A DNA stretch of 64,000 bases from Alphaproteobacteria bacterium (lineage in GTDB: Bacteria > Pseudomonadota > Alphaproteobacteria > UBA9655). Below are positions 48,155 through 56,819 of this stretch, one piece after another (positions within the stretch are counted from its first letter, which is position 1; every line of letters begins with the position of its first letter). The stretch covers positions 1-64,000 of the forward strand of contig JAGVLE010000031.1 in NCBI GenBank assembly GCA_020049895.1. Direction: 5' to 3'. The notes under the pieces were generated by a model that was not told where the DNA came from, did not search any database, and was given only the letters and a program-made list of their open reading frames with translations. Made by a program: the position numbers and the translations under genes.

Positions 48155-50248
48155 GTGATCTGGAAAACGATATTTTCATATTTCTATAAAGATTTTAGTC
48201 GTTGGCCCTTATGGGCCCCGGTGTTTTTAGGAATTGGCATTGCCATTTATTTCAGCCTCCCTTTTGAGCCTTCACTCCTATGGTCCTATAGCGGAATAAG
48301 CTTATTTACCCTAGCCCTGTGGAGCATTCGTCTTCATCTCTTACGACTCTTATTGCTTTCTGTCAGTATTATTGCCTTGGGGTTTTCAGCAGCCGCTCTG
48401 CGAACGCATTGGCTTTCTACCCCCATGCTTCACGCGTCTCTCCCGCCTCTTGTGGTGGAAGGGAAAGTAATTCAAGTTGAGATTAAACCTACTAAAAAAG
48501 GGCTCTTTTTTCAGAAGATTTTCTTGAGTGAGCCCAAAGCAGACGAGGGAGAAATACTACCTGATAAAATCCGCGTTACCCTAAAAGGAAAAAGAGAACG
48601 CTTGTGGCCTGGTCAAATCATTCGTTTGACAGCCAAGATTTCTCCTATTTCTGACGCATCTTTACCGGGAGAATTTGATTTTCGGCGGCATGCGTATTTT
48701 CAAGGAATTGGCGCTACCGGATTTGCCTTTTCGCCTCCACACGTCATAGGAAATAAGCCTTCTTTTGGAACCCGTCTTGAAAAACGAAGAGAGAAAATTA
48801 CAGCTTTTTTCCTAGAATCTCTAAGTTTTCCGGAAGGGGCCATAGCTGGCGCTTTAATTACAGGGGACAAAGCGACTATCCCTGAAGACATTCGAGAAGA
48901 ATTTGTAAGGTCAGGCCTTTCTCATATTTTGGCTATTTCTGGACTGCATCTTACCATTATTGCAGGTGTGATCTTTATGGTGATCAGACGTAGCCTTACT
49001 CTCATTCCTTCAATTGTTCTCTTCTATAATATCAAAAAGCTCTCAGCCATTGGCACTATCCTGATGACTTTTTTCTATCTTGTGCTTTCAGGGTTTGGCA
49101 TCCCCGCTCAAAGGGCATTTATTATGATTAGCCTAGTCATGGGAGCGATCCTTATGGATCGAACGGCCCTGTCTATGAGAACAGTTGCGGTAGCTGCCTT
49201 TGCAATTCTTTTAACCACCCCAGAGGCTCTGTTGGGTCCTAGCTTTCAACTCTCCTTTGCAGCTGTTATCGGTCTGATTGCAGGCTATGAGGTCTGGAGA
49301 AATCCTCTTGCGAGCTGGATTGTACGCGGGGGAATCATTAGAAAATGTATTCTGTATGTAGGAGGAACAACGTTTACTTCACTTTTAGCGACTTGTGCCA
49401 CTTTGCCGTTTACAGTTTATATTTTTCATCGTTTTAGTTTGCATGCTATCGAAGCTAATCTTCTCGCTGTTCCCCTGGTAAGCCTTATCATCATGCCAGC
49501 AGCCTTTTTATCGTGTCTTTTGACGCCTCTAGGATTGGGCGGATGGCCTCTATGGGTCCTGGAAAAATCTCTTCATTTATTAGTGAAAATCGCTTCTTTT
49601 TTTGCCTATTGGCCCGGAGCCAACATTCAACTTCCACAGCCTCCTCTTATTTCTTTTATGTGTGTTGTTCTGGGTAGTTTATGGCTTTGTCTTTGGCAGC
49701 AACCGTGGCGTCGATGGGGGATAGTTCCTATCTTTCTGGGATGTTTTCTTGCCTTTTTTTACAATCCCCCAGATCTTATGGTGGATGGACAAGGCAAAAT
49801 TGCTGCTTTCTATGATCCCCCGATTCTTTATGTCAGTTCTTTGCGAAAAGGAAAGTTTACAGCAGAGATGTGGGGCAAACATTTAGCAGCCTCCCAAATG
49901 AAACTACTGCCCTGTGAGGAGGGAGTCTGTGAGTTGAAAATTCAGGGAATTCCTGTGGTGATTTCTTTTCTTAAAGAGAAACAACCGTGTATTAAAGGGG
50001 CTGTTCTCATTCGGCTAGAGCCAAGCCGAAAGGCGTGTCCCGAAGCACATATGACTATTGATCGATATGATCTTTGGCGGGGAGGGAGCCATGCCTTATG
50101 GGTAAAGCCTCAAGGAATTCAGGTTAAAAAAGTAAGGCCACACGCCAATCATCGTCCGTGGGAACGCAAAGCTATTTCTCGAAAACGTGTTATTCAACGG
50201 TCACGGATTTCGCCAAGTTCCGGGGTTGATCCACGTCAGTCCCTTTAA
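48155..50248 (+). CDS. comEC: ComEC/Rec2-type DNA-uptake channel protein
   Basis: ComEC forms the inner-membrane channel for single-stranded DNA in natural transformation. The 697-residue protein starts with a GTG at 48155 (AGGAG nine bases upstream). It has an N-terminal DUF4131-type region with early helices and an OB-like part, then the Competence domain: GLSHILAISGLHLTIIAG, the SGFGIPAQRAFIM motif and PSFQLSFAAVIGL. There is no separate metallo-beta-lactamase domain, as in many alphaproteobacterial versions. The last ~19 residues are encoded opposite the 3' end of glmS and look like run-on. Other competence genes are not seen in this window. Confidence 0.9.
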   Translation: MIWKTIFSYFYKDFSRWPLWAPVFLGIGIAIYFSLPFEPSLLWSYSGISLFTLALWSIRLHLLRLLLLSVSIIALGFSAAALRTHWLSTPMLHASLPPLVVEGKVIQVEIKPTKKGLFFQKIFLSEPKADEGEILPDKIRVTLKGKRERLWPGQIIRLTAKISPISDASLPGEFDFRRHAYFQGIGATGFAFSPPHVIGNKPSFGTRLEKRREKITAFFLESLSFPEGAIAGALITGDKATIPEDIREEFVRSGLSHILAISGLHLTIIAGVIFMVIRRSLTLIPSIVLFYNIKKLSAIGTILMTFFYLVLSGFGIPAQRAFIMISLVMGAILMDRTALSMRTVAVAAFAILLTTPEALLGPSFQLSFAAVIGLIAGYEVWRNPLASWIVRGGIIRKCILYVGGTTFTSLLATCATLPFTVYIFHRFSLHAIEANLLAVPLVSLIIMPAAFLSCLLTPLGLGGWPLWVLEKSLHLLVKIASFFAYWPGANIQLPQPPLISFMCVVLGSLWLCLWQQPWRRWGIVPIFLGCFLAFFYNPPDLMVDGQGKIAAFYDPPILYVSSLRKGKFTAEMWGKHLAASQMKLLPCEEGVCELKIQGIPVVISFLKEKQPCIKGAVLIRLEPSRKACPEAHMTIDRYDLWRGGSHALWVKPQGIQVKKVRPHANHRPWERKAISRKRVIQRSRISPSSGVDPRQSL

Positions 50249-51998
50249 GAAGGGCTGTGTGATAAGCAAGAAGTTGGAGGGGCACTGTATAGACAAAGGG
50301 AGCCGTCAGCGTGGTGGTTTCAGGTAGAATTAAACAATTAAGAGAGGAAAGATGTTCAGCTCCCTTAGCATCCGTCAAAGCAATCACCGGAGCCCCACGT
50401 GCACTAACCTCTTGAATATTAGAGGCTGTTTTTTCAAACAAGTCATCAAAAGGAGCAACAACAATCACGGGAACGGACGGTTCTAAAAGAGCAATAGGGC
50501 CATGTTTCAGCTCACCTGCAGGATAAGCTTCTGCATGGATATAGCTAATTTCTTTTAGCTTTAAAGCGCCTTCAAGAGCAATGGGGAAGCTTATTCCGCG
50601 CCCTAGAAAAAGCACATCTTTTACGTTTACAAGGGACTTTGCAATGGCTCGTATGTTGGCGTCTTGGGCTAAAACGTCTTTGCAAAAAGCAGGCAAACAA
50701 GACAATTCATGACAGGCCTTCGCAAGGGCTTCATCAGTCAAATATCCTCGTTTGTGAGCTGCGTCTAAGGCGAGAAGGGCCAATACCATCAATTGGGTTG
50801 TGAAAGCTTTTGTGGAAGCAACGCCGATTTCAGGCCCTGCATAGGTGAGGAACGAGATATCTGAGACCCGAGAAATGGAGCTTTCCGGCACATTGACAAT
50901 TGAGAGTATGGTTTGATCTTGCGATCTCATATACTCAAGGGCGGCCAGGGTATCTATCGTCTCTCCCGATTGAGAAATGAGGATGCTGAGACCTTGGGCA
51001 GGAAGAGGCGGAGTGCGATATCGAAACTCTGAAGCCACATCAATCTCCACAGGAAGACGAGCGAATTTTTCAAACCAATATTTTGCAATAAGTCCTGCAT
51101 AATAAGCCGTACCACAGGCAGAAATCGTCAACCGCGAAAAAGATTTCCAAGGAAGAGGCGGAAATGCTGGAATTTTTTCCTTAACATAAGCATTAAACGT
51201 GGCCTCAAGAACATGAGGCTGCTCATGAATTTCTTTTAGCATGAAATGAGAATAAGTTCCTTTAGTCACGGCAGATTCAGAAACATGGCTTCGCTTTATA
51301 TTTCTCTGAACAGGACGATCTTCCTTGTCAAAAATAGAGACACTTTTGGGGGTAAGAATAGCCCAGTCTCCATCTTCTAAATAGCAAATATCCTGTGTTA
51401 AAGAAACAAGGGCAATGGCATCTGATCCCACATACATTTCATCCTTCCCATAACCAATGGCAAGGGGGCTTCCGCCTTGCCGAGCGACAACAAGAAAATC
51501 CGGGTGTCCTTCAAACAAAATAGCAAGCGCAAAGGCCCCTTTTAGTTTCTTAAGGGCTTGAGAAACAGCTTGCTCAGGAGAGACGTTTGTCTGCAAGTAG
51601 GATGCAATAAGATGCGCGACAACTTCAGTATCTGTCTCGCTTTCAAAAACATATCCTTTTTTGAGAAGGGCTTCCCGCAATTCCGCATGATTCTCAATGA
51701 TACCATTATGGACTAAAGAAACCTTCCCATTTGCCTGAGGATGAGCATTACTTTCAGATGGTTTCCCATGAGTCGCCCAGCGCGTATGTCCAATACCCGT
51801 GACACCATCAAGAGGCTGCGACACGTATTTTTCCTTAAGATTAATAAGTTTTCCTTCCGCACGCAGACGGTCTAATTTTCCTTCATGCAGAACGGCAATT
51901 CCTGCAGAATCATATCCGCGATATTCGAGCTTTTCCAATGCATGAAGAAGACGAGAAGCAACAGGACAAACGCCCACAATTCCAACGATTCCACACAT
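50190..51998 (-). CDS. glmS: Glutamine-fructose-6-phosphate aminotransferase
   Basis: GlmS makes glucosamine-6-phosphate from fructose-6-phosphate and glutamine, starting UDP-GlcNAc synthesis. The ATG at 51998 gives the required MCGIVGIVG start, so that Cys becomes the catalytic N-terminus; 602 residues. The glutaminase part has GHTRWATHG and HNGIIENH; two SIS domains follow (ISACGTAYYAGL, SQSGETIDTLAAL, GRGISFPIALEGALKLKE) and the C-terminal LAKSVTVE is canonical. It starts one base after the glmU stop. No glmS ribozyme leader is possible in this arrangement. Confidence 0.97.
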   Translation of the reverse strand: MCGIVGIVGVCPVASRLLHALEKLEYRGYDSAGIAVLHEGKLDRLRAEGKLINLKEKYVSQPLDGVTGIGHTRWATHGKPSESNAHPQANGKVSLVHNGIIENHAELREALLKKGYVFESETDTEVVAHLIASYLQTNVSPEQAVSQALKKLKGAFALAILFEGHPDFLVVARQGGSPLAIGYGKDEMYVGSDAIALVSLTQDICYLEDGDWAILTPKSVSIFDKEDRPVQRNIKRSHVSESAVTKGTYSHFMLKEIHEQPHVLEATFNAYVKEKIPAFPPLPWKSFSRLTISACGTAYYAGLIAKYWFEKFARLPVEIDVASEFRYRTPPLPAQGLSILISQSGETIDTLAALEYMRSQDQTILSIVNVPESSISRVSDISFLTYAGPEIGVASTKAFTTQLMVLALLALDAAHKRGYLTDEALAKACHELSCLPAFCKDVLAQDANIRAIAKSLVNVKDVLFLGRGISFPIALEGALKLKEISYIHAEAYPAGELKHGPIALLEPSVPVIVVAPFDDLFEKTASNIQEVSARGAPVIALTDAKGAEHLSSLNCLILPETTTLTAPFVYTVPLQLLAYHTALLKGTDVDQPRNLAKSVTVE

Positions 51999-51999
51999 G

Positions 52000-53343
52000 T
52001 TAAAGAGTATCCTTTTTCTTTTGTCGATTTGCGCGGAATGTTTCCGCTCCTTTTGGCACTGAGGTTTGTTCACTGCGAGCGATTACCAAAGCTTGGCTTT
52101 CTACATCTTTTGTTACAACGCTTCCTGCTGCCACGATAGCGTAATCCCCAATAGAAAGGGGCGCGACAAGAGCGCTATTAGAGCCAATAAAAGCCCCTTC
52201 TCCGATAGACGTTTTTGATTTGAGAAATCCATCATAATTACACGTGATTGTCCCTGCACCAATATTAGCGTTAGAGCCAATCTCCGCGTCTCCAATATAG
52301 CTTAAATGTTTGGCTTTGGCATAAGCTGAAAAAGTGGATTTTTTAATTTCCACAAAATTGCCAATTTCTGCGTTGTTTTGAAGGTCAACTCCGCCTCGAA
52401 GATGAGCGAAAGGACCTACTTTTGTAGAGGGGCCAAGGTGAGCTTCGCTAATGTGACAAAAAGGGAAAATCTCTGCTCCTGTTTCAACGACAACCCCAGG
52501 GCCAAAAACGACAGAAGGATGAATGGTAACGTCAGCAGAAACTTTTGTATCATAACTAAAATAGACAGATTTTGGGTCCTTTAAAGTCGCACCTAGCATC
52601 ATAGCTTGATCTCTCCAACGCTCTTGAAGAGCTTCCTCTGCTTTGGCGAGATCTTTTTGGGTATTAACTCCCATAAATTCAGCAGTAGCACCTTCAACAA
52701 CAGCACACGGAAGACCTTGTTTGCGGGCTCGTTTTATAATATCTGGAAGGTAGTATTCTTTTGCTGCATTATCAGACGTAAGACCCGAGAGAAGCCCTTC
52801 TAAAAGGTCCGCACGCACCAACATGATACCCGCGTTACAAAGCGAAATATCTTTTTGAGCCAAAGATAAGTCTTTTTCTTCTATATTCTCTTCAAGCCCC
52901 CCCGCATCATTCAGCAGAAGCCGACCATACCCATAAGGATTTTCCGGCCTCATCCCCAAAAGAATAATGGCGATCTCTGGCTGAGTTTTGCTCAACGAAA
53001 CCATCTTTTCGAGGGTTTCCTTTTGGATCAGTGGAGTATCTCCATAAAGAACCAACACATATCCTTCAGGGGTTATCAAAGGGAGAGCTTGTTTAACAGC
53101 ATCCCCAGTCCCTTGAGCGGGATGTTGCACAACAATGCGAGAAGAAAAAGGAAGGCTAATCTCTTTAAGGGCAGGGCTCACAACAACAATAATCTCTTTG
53201 GGATTCATTTGATGAGCCAAATCAAGGACGTGATGAACCACAGGCCTGCCCCCTAAGGGATGAAGAATCTTAGGAAGGTTGGACTTCATTCGTGTCCCAT
53301 GGCCTGCTGCCAAAACAATAATATGGAGTATAGTTTTATTCAT
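52000..53343 (-). CDS. glmU: Bifunctional GlmU (GlcN-1-P acetyltransferase / GlcNAc-1-P uridyltransferase)
   Basis: GlmU makes UDP-GlcNAc for peptidoglycan and LPS. The 447-residue protein has the nucleotidyltransferase N-terminal half with VLAAGHGTRMKSNLPKIL and VLVLYGDTPLI, and a C-terminal left-handed beta-helix made of hexapeptide repeats (GPFAHLRGG, IGNFVEIKKS, IGAGTITCNYDG, GAFIGSNSALVAPLSIGD). It is immediately upstream of glmS, so both steps of the pathway are co-expressed. Confidence 0.97.
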   Translation of the reverse strand: MNKTILHIIVLAAGHGTRMKSNLPKILHPLGGRPVVHHVLDLAHQMNPKEIIVVVSPALKEISLPFSSRIVVQHPAQGTGDAVKQALPLITPEGYVLVLYGDTPLIQKETLEKMVSLSKTQPEIAIILLGMRPENPYGYGRLLLNDAGGLEENIEEKDLSLAQKDISLCNAGIMLVRADLLEGLLSGLTSDNAAKEYYLPDIIKRARKQGLPCAVVEGATAEFMGVNTQKDLAKAEEALQERWRDQAMMLGATLKDPKSVYFSYDTKVSADVTIHPSVVFGPGVVVETGAEIFPFCHISEAHLGPSTKVGPFAHLRGGVDLQNNAEIGNFVEIKKSTFSAYAKAKHLSYIGDAEIGSNANIGAGTITCNYDGFLKSKTSIGEGAFIGSNSALVAPLSIGDYAIVAAGSVVTKDVESQALVIARSEQTSVPKGAETFRANRQKKKDTL

Positions 53344-53420
53344 CTAGAAGTTTTACCATATCCCCCTCCATATCACCAAGTCTGATGTCATCAAAAAACA
53401 TATCAAAATCTTTCTGGCTC

Positions 53421-53450
53421 TTGTTTTCACATTAACTTGTGAGGTAGTAT
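53421..53450 (+). promoter_or_regulatory. Possible promoter for secB
   Basis: TTGTTT (53421-53426) and TAGTAT (53445-53450) are 18 bases apart, about 28 bases before the secB start. Confidence 0.35.
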
Positions 53451-53477
53451 GCCGCAATCAGTTTGAAAGGATATAAA

Positions 53478-53987
53478 ATGGCAAAAAAAGAGAATAATAC
53501 GACAGCTCCAGAGCAAGAGGCACAATCTTCACTTATTGTGAACACCCAATATATTAAGGATCTCTCTTTTGAAAATCCATCAGCTCCGATGCAACCCCTG
53601 GAAAATGAAGGAAGTCCGGATATCTCCATTCACATTGAAGCACAAGCAAAGCCCGTTGTAGATCGCTCTTTCGAGGTTTCTTTGCGGATTCAAGTCGATG
53701 CAAAACGTCAAGAAAAGAAGGTGTTTTTGCTAGAGCTTGAGTATGCTGGTGTCTTTACCGTTGGCAAAGACGTTCCTGATGAGTACCTCCGTCCCATTTT
53801 GATGATAGAGTGTCCTCGTATTCTCTTTCCTTTTGCCCGTCATGTTGTCTCGAAAATAACTCAAGAAGCAGGATATCCAGCTCTCCTCTTAACGCCGGTT
53901 GATTTTGCTGAACTTTATCAACGTCAAATTTCTCAAGAACAGCATGCGCAGCAGGAAAAAGAGCAAACCACCGGAATGATTCAATAA
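53478..53987 (+). CDS. secB: Protein-export chaperone SecB
   Basis: SecB keeps precursors unfolded and hands them to SecA. The ATG at 53478 (AAGG site upstream) gives 169 residues. The family signature is visible as NTQYIKDLSFENPSAP, followed by the beta-sheet region VFLLELEYAGVFTV and the segment ILMIECPRILFPFARHVVS near the tetramer interface. The N- and C-termini are charged tails. It is a single gene that converges with the PRPP-synthetase-like gene, 13 bases apart. Confidence 0.96.
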   Translation: MAKKENNTTAPEQEAQSSLIVNTQYIKDLSFENPSAPMQPLENEGSPDISIHIEAQAKPVVDRSFEVSLRIQVDAKRQEKKVFLLELEYAGVFTVGKDVPDEYLRPILMIECPRILFPFARHVVSKITQEAGYPALLLTPVDFAELYQRQISQEQHAQQEKEQTTGMIQ

Positions 53988-54000
53988 AGACCCTGGAAGG

Positions 54001-54894
54001 TCATGAGAATTTTTCAAGAAAGTAAGTAAGCGCGGGAAGAACTAACGGAGCCAGATCAAGCTGATTAGAGGGATGAGGAAGAGAGTTGCAGCTTACAATG
54101 CATTCTACACCGGATTTCAAAAGATCTTGATAAGAATGCTCTGCAAAGATGGGGTGAATCACAAGGCATACCGGGGGAGTAGGAGTGAGTGTCTTAAGGT
54201 GTTCTACCGCTTGCACCATTGTTCCTCCAGAAGAAATAATATCATCTATCAGAACAGGCGTCTTCCCTTCAAACGAGAGGGTTTCCGGCCAGTTAATTTT
54301 TACATGACCATCCGCATATCGTTCTTTCTGAAGAACAATAAAAGGGGAAGCTCCAGCTATCTCCTTAACCCATTGCACGCTTTCTGCGTCAGGGCCAATC
54401 AGGAAAGGGGAGGGGAGAGTGGCATGAATCCATTCCTGAAGGAGGGGAGCCGCTTGAACAACTGATGTTGGAATAGAATAAATTTCATCTAAGCTATGAT
54501 AACGGTGCAGGTGAGGATCTACTGTGACAAGATAATGAAAGTAAGTTGAAATGAGCTGAGCAAAGGTGCGAGACGTAAGCGCTTCCCCCGGATGGAAAAC
54601 CTTGTCTTGACGCATATAGGGCAAGTAGGGGGCAAAAAGACCAACACTCTTAGCACCCTGAGCCCGCAGAGCATCACTCAGAAAACAAAGAGAGAGCGTC
54701 ACCTCATTCGGAGGAACAAGACACGCATTTACAATAACGTGGCATCCTTCGACCGGATTTTCTATACGAAGATAGGTTTCTCCATCAGGAAATGTCTTCA
54801 GAATGAACTTTCCTTGTTCTGCTCCTAAGAGGCCTCTGAGGCTCTCTCCTAAAGCAGAGGGACGAGGAAAATCAAAGAAAAGAGGGGACATCAA
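54001..54894 (-). CDS. Ribose-phosphate pyrophosphokinase-like protein
   Basis: The protein has the PRPP-synthetase fold with two phosphoribosyltransferase-type halves, 297 residues, somewhat shorter than standard Prs (about 310-315). It shows FPDGETYLRI, APYLPYMRQDKVFHPGEALTS, the metal/ATP region TVDPHLHRYHSL, and the PRPP loop PVLIDDIISSGGTM. The HLHR motif and overall text place it in a divergent subgroup that exists alongside ordinary Prs in many proteobacteria, where it may make PRPP from ribose-phosphate released by nucleoside phosphorolysis; whether this is the main Prs cannot be told. It is a single gene. Confidence 0.85.
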   Translation of the reverse strand: MMSPLFFDFPRPSALGESLRGLLGAEQGKFILKTFPDGETYLRIENPVEGCHVIVNACLVPPNEVTLSLCFLSDALRAQGAKSVGLFAPYLPYMRQDKVFHPGEALTSRTFAQLISTYFHYLVTVDPHLHRYHSLDEIYSIPTSVVQAAPLLQEWIHATLPSPFLIGPDAESVQWVKEIAGASPFIVLQKERYADGHVKINWPETLSFEGKTPVLIDDIISSGGTMVQAVEHLKTLTPTPPVCLVIHPIFAEHSYQDLLKSGVECIVSCNSLPHPSNQLDLAPLVLPALTYFLEKFS

Positions 54895-55312
54895 ATCATC
54901 CTTTTGTTGAAACCTTTGATGAAAAGTATCTCAAAGATTAGTTAAGAATGTGTAAGCAGGCCTTCCTGTATTTTTGAGAGGTACAGAGAAAATATGCCTC
55001 CTATATCTAGAAGTCAAATGGTAGACTTGAAAAAAAAGCTCTGAATCAATGCGTTGGGAGAGACAGATTAGGGATCCGCAAAAAAAGAGCCCTATCCCCA
55101 ATTAAGTTCAGAAAATACCACCTGTTTGCTTTTTAGGGCTAAACGGTCCCACGCCTCTGGGATCTGTAGTTAGAAGATACGGTATAGCTTTCCTAGGAAG
55201 AAAACCATTCGCTCGGGAGAGGCAGGATGACAGGTGTTGCTATAAGTGCAGAGTTAGCATCATTAAAATAATTCTCGATGATAATTTTGTCCTGAGCTCT
55301 TGAGCATACGGA
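54895..55312. other. Gene-free stretch of about 420 bp
   Basis: I find no convincing coding frame, tRNA or known RNA here. The only small structure noted is a 7-bp stem at 55145-55164 (GGTCCCA with TGGGATC, one G-U pair) without a T-run. The stretch may hold decayed gene remnants or an unrecognised RNA. Confidence 0.5.
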
Positions 55313-55600
55313 CTAAAAACTAAATCCGTTAGTAGGCTCCTTCTTTTTTTCCAAAAATTCGCTTTTTTGCATAACGTTGATCACCAGGGATATCCCTTGC
55401 TGTTCAGAAACTGCTGAATAGACTACTTTTCTATTAGGGAGCTGTATTTCAACAGGATCAATTACCGGTATTTTATTTTGGTTAGAGGGAATTTGTCTCT
55501 GTATTTCTTCTTTTACTATACGTCTAAATCGAAAAAATCCTTTTGCGCTGCTTAAGTCTTCTATCGGACCTGCCCAGACAGAGGATAAAGTAAGTTGCAA
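55313..55600 (-). CDS. Doubtful small gene, possibly start-disrupted secreted protein
   Basis: The open frame encodes 95 residues from a TTG at 55600. It opens with the end of what looks like a signal peptide (cut near VWA/GP) and continues as a basic, Gln- and Lys-containing tail; no family is recognised. Reading 14 codons further upstream to 55642 extends the leader with RRYFFKNTISAFFV, a convincing signal sequence, but no ATG, GTG or TTG lies there and a TAG stop follows immediately at 55643-55645. Either translation starts unusually or a start codon was lost and the gene is decaying. Confidence 0.35.
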   Translation of the reverse strand: MQLTLSSVWAGPIEDLSSAKGFFRFRRIVKEEIQRQIPSNQNKIPVIDPVEIQLPNRKVVYSAVSEQQGISLVINVMQKSEFLEKKKEPTNGFSF

Positions 55601-55802
55601 AACGAAAAATGCACTTATCGTATTTTTAAAAAAATATCTTCTCTACCTTTTCTCTTTATAAGATTGAATAAAAAACCATCATCGAATAAATATAGTAAAC
55701 TTTCTATATACAATTTTCAATAATAATCTCATTTCATTTAAACACATACAATAACCAAGAATCCACTTGATTTTCTGTGGAAACTCCGCCTAAAAAGAAG
55801 GT

Positions 55803-56819
55803 ATGACGATCCAGACAACAGATGTAGCCATTATTGGGGCGGGGCCTGTAGGGCTTTTTGCCGTTTTTGAGTGTGGCATGATGCGCCTCAACTGCCACGT
55901 TATTGATACCCTCGAGATGGTTGGTGGGCAGTGCGCTGCCCTTTACCCTGAAAAACCTATTTATGATATTCCTGGCTTTCCTGAAGTATTGGCGGCCGAT
56001 CTTATCGATCGCCTTAAGGCACAAGCGGCTCCCTTTGAGCCTGTGTATCATCTTAATCAGCAAGTGATGAGCCTTGAGAAAACCCCTGAAGAGCTGTGGA
56101 TTCTTGAAACATCAAAAGGAACTAGAATCCAAACTAAGGCGATTGTTATTGCTGCAGGCGTAGGGGCCTTTGGACCGAATCGACCACCGCTCGAGAATTT
56201 AGAAGAATTTGAAGAAAAAAGTGTCTTTTATTATGTCAAAAACCGAGAGGCTTTTCGTAATAAACGCCTCGTCATTGCAGGGGGAGGGGATTCCGCCGTA
56301 GACTGGGCCCTTTCTTTAGCACCTATTGCTGAGAAAGTAACAGTTGTTCATAGACGTGCCAAATTCCGAGCAGCGCCTGAAAGTGAAGCAAAGCTTCATA
56401 AATTGGCATCCGATGGAATCATTGACCTTGCCATTCCCTATCAACTCGAGGGTCTACAGGGCGACAATGGCGTGCTTAAGACGGTTGTTTTAAAGTCCTT
56501 AGGGGGAGAAATGCGGGAAGTACCTGCAGATGTTCTGTTGCCTTTTTATGGACTTGCGATGAACCTGGGACCTATTGCTGACTGGGGATTAGATCTGAAT
56601 GGAACCCATATTCATGTCGCACCAGATAGTTGTGCAACAAACCTTCCCGGCGTTTTTGCTATTGGAGATATCGCTACATATCCTCATAAATTAAAACTGA
56701 TTCTTACGGGATTTGCAGAAGCCGCTCAGGCCGCCCACACGATTCGCACATACCTTCATCCGGGTGAGGTTTACCACTTTGAATATTCCACCACGAGTGG
56801 GGTTCCAGAGTTGAAGTAG
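55803..56819 (+). CDS. Ferredoxin/flavodoxin-NADP reductase, thioredoxin-reductase-like type
   Basis: This 338-residue FAD enzyme moves electrons between NADPH and ferredoxin (FNR type 2, as in YumC). It shows the FAD motif IIGAGPVGLFAVFECGM, GGQCAALYPEKPIYDIPGFP, the NADP motif VIAGGGDSAVDWAL with the following VVHRRAKFRAA, and the C-terminal FAIGDIATYPHKLKLI and FEYSTTSG typical of this group. The CxxC redox pair of true thioredoxin reductase is missing, which separates the two. Its last 116 bases overlap the end of the M48 gene on the other strand. Confidence 0.93.
   Translation: MTIQTTDVAIIGAGPVGLFAVFECGMMRLNCHVIDTLEMVGGQCAALYPEKPIYDIPGFPEVLAADLIDRLKAQAAPFEPVYHLNQQVMSLEKTPEELWILETSKGTRIQTKAIVIAAGVGAFGPNRPPLENLEEFEEKSVFYYVKNREAFRNKRLVIAGGGDSAVDWALSLAPIAEKVTVVHRRAKFRAAPESEAKLHKLASDGIIDLAIPYQLEGLQGDNGVLKTVVLKSLGGEMREVPADVLLPFYGLAMNLGPIADWGLDLNGTHIHVAPDSCATNLPGVFAIGDIATYPHKLKLILTGFAEAAQAAHTIRTYLHPGEVYHFEYSTTSGVPELK

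Noticed and set aside
51999-52073. glmS start at 52073
   Set aside because: GlmS needs an N-terminal Cys directly after the initiator Met, which is only given by the ATG at 51998.
53985-54020. Terminator between secB and the PRPP-synthetase-like gene
   Set aside because: GACC/GGTC gives only four pairs and the following T-tract overlaps coding sequence; too weak to list.
55020-55200. Possible 6S or other known small RNA in the gene-free stretch
   Set aside because: Short complementary pieces exist, but I could not build the long bulged helix of 6S RNA or the core motifs of RNase P, SRP or tmRNA.
55803-56819. Thioredoxin reductase
   Set aside because: The redox CxxC between the two dinucleotide motifs is missing, and the FEYSTTSG end is typical of ferredoxin-NADP reductase type 2.
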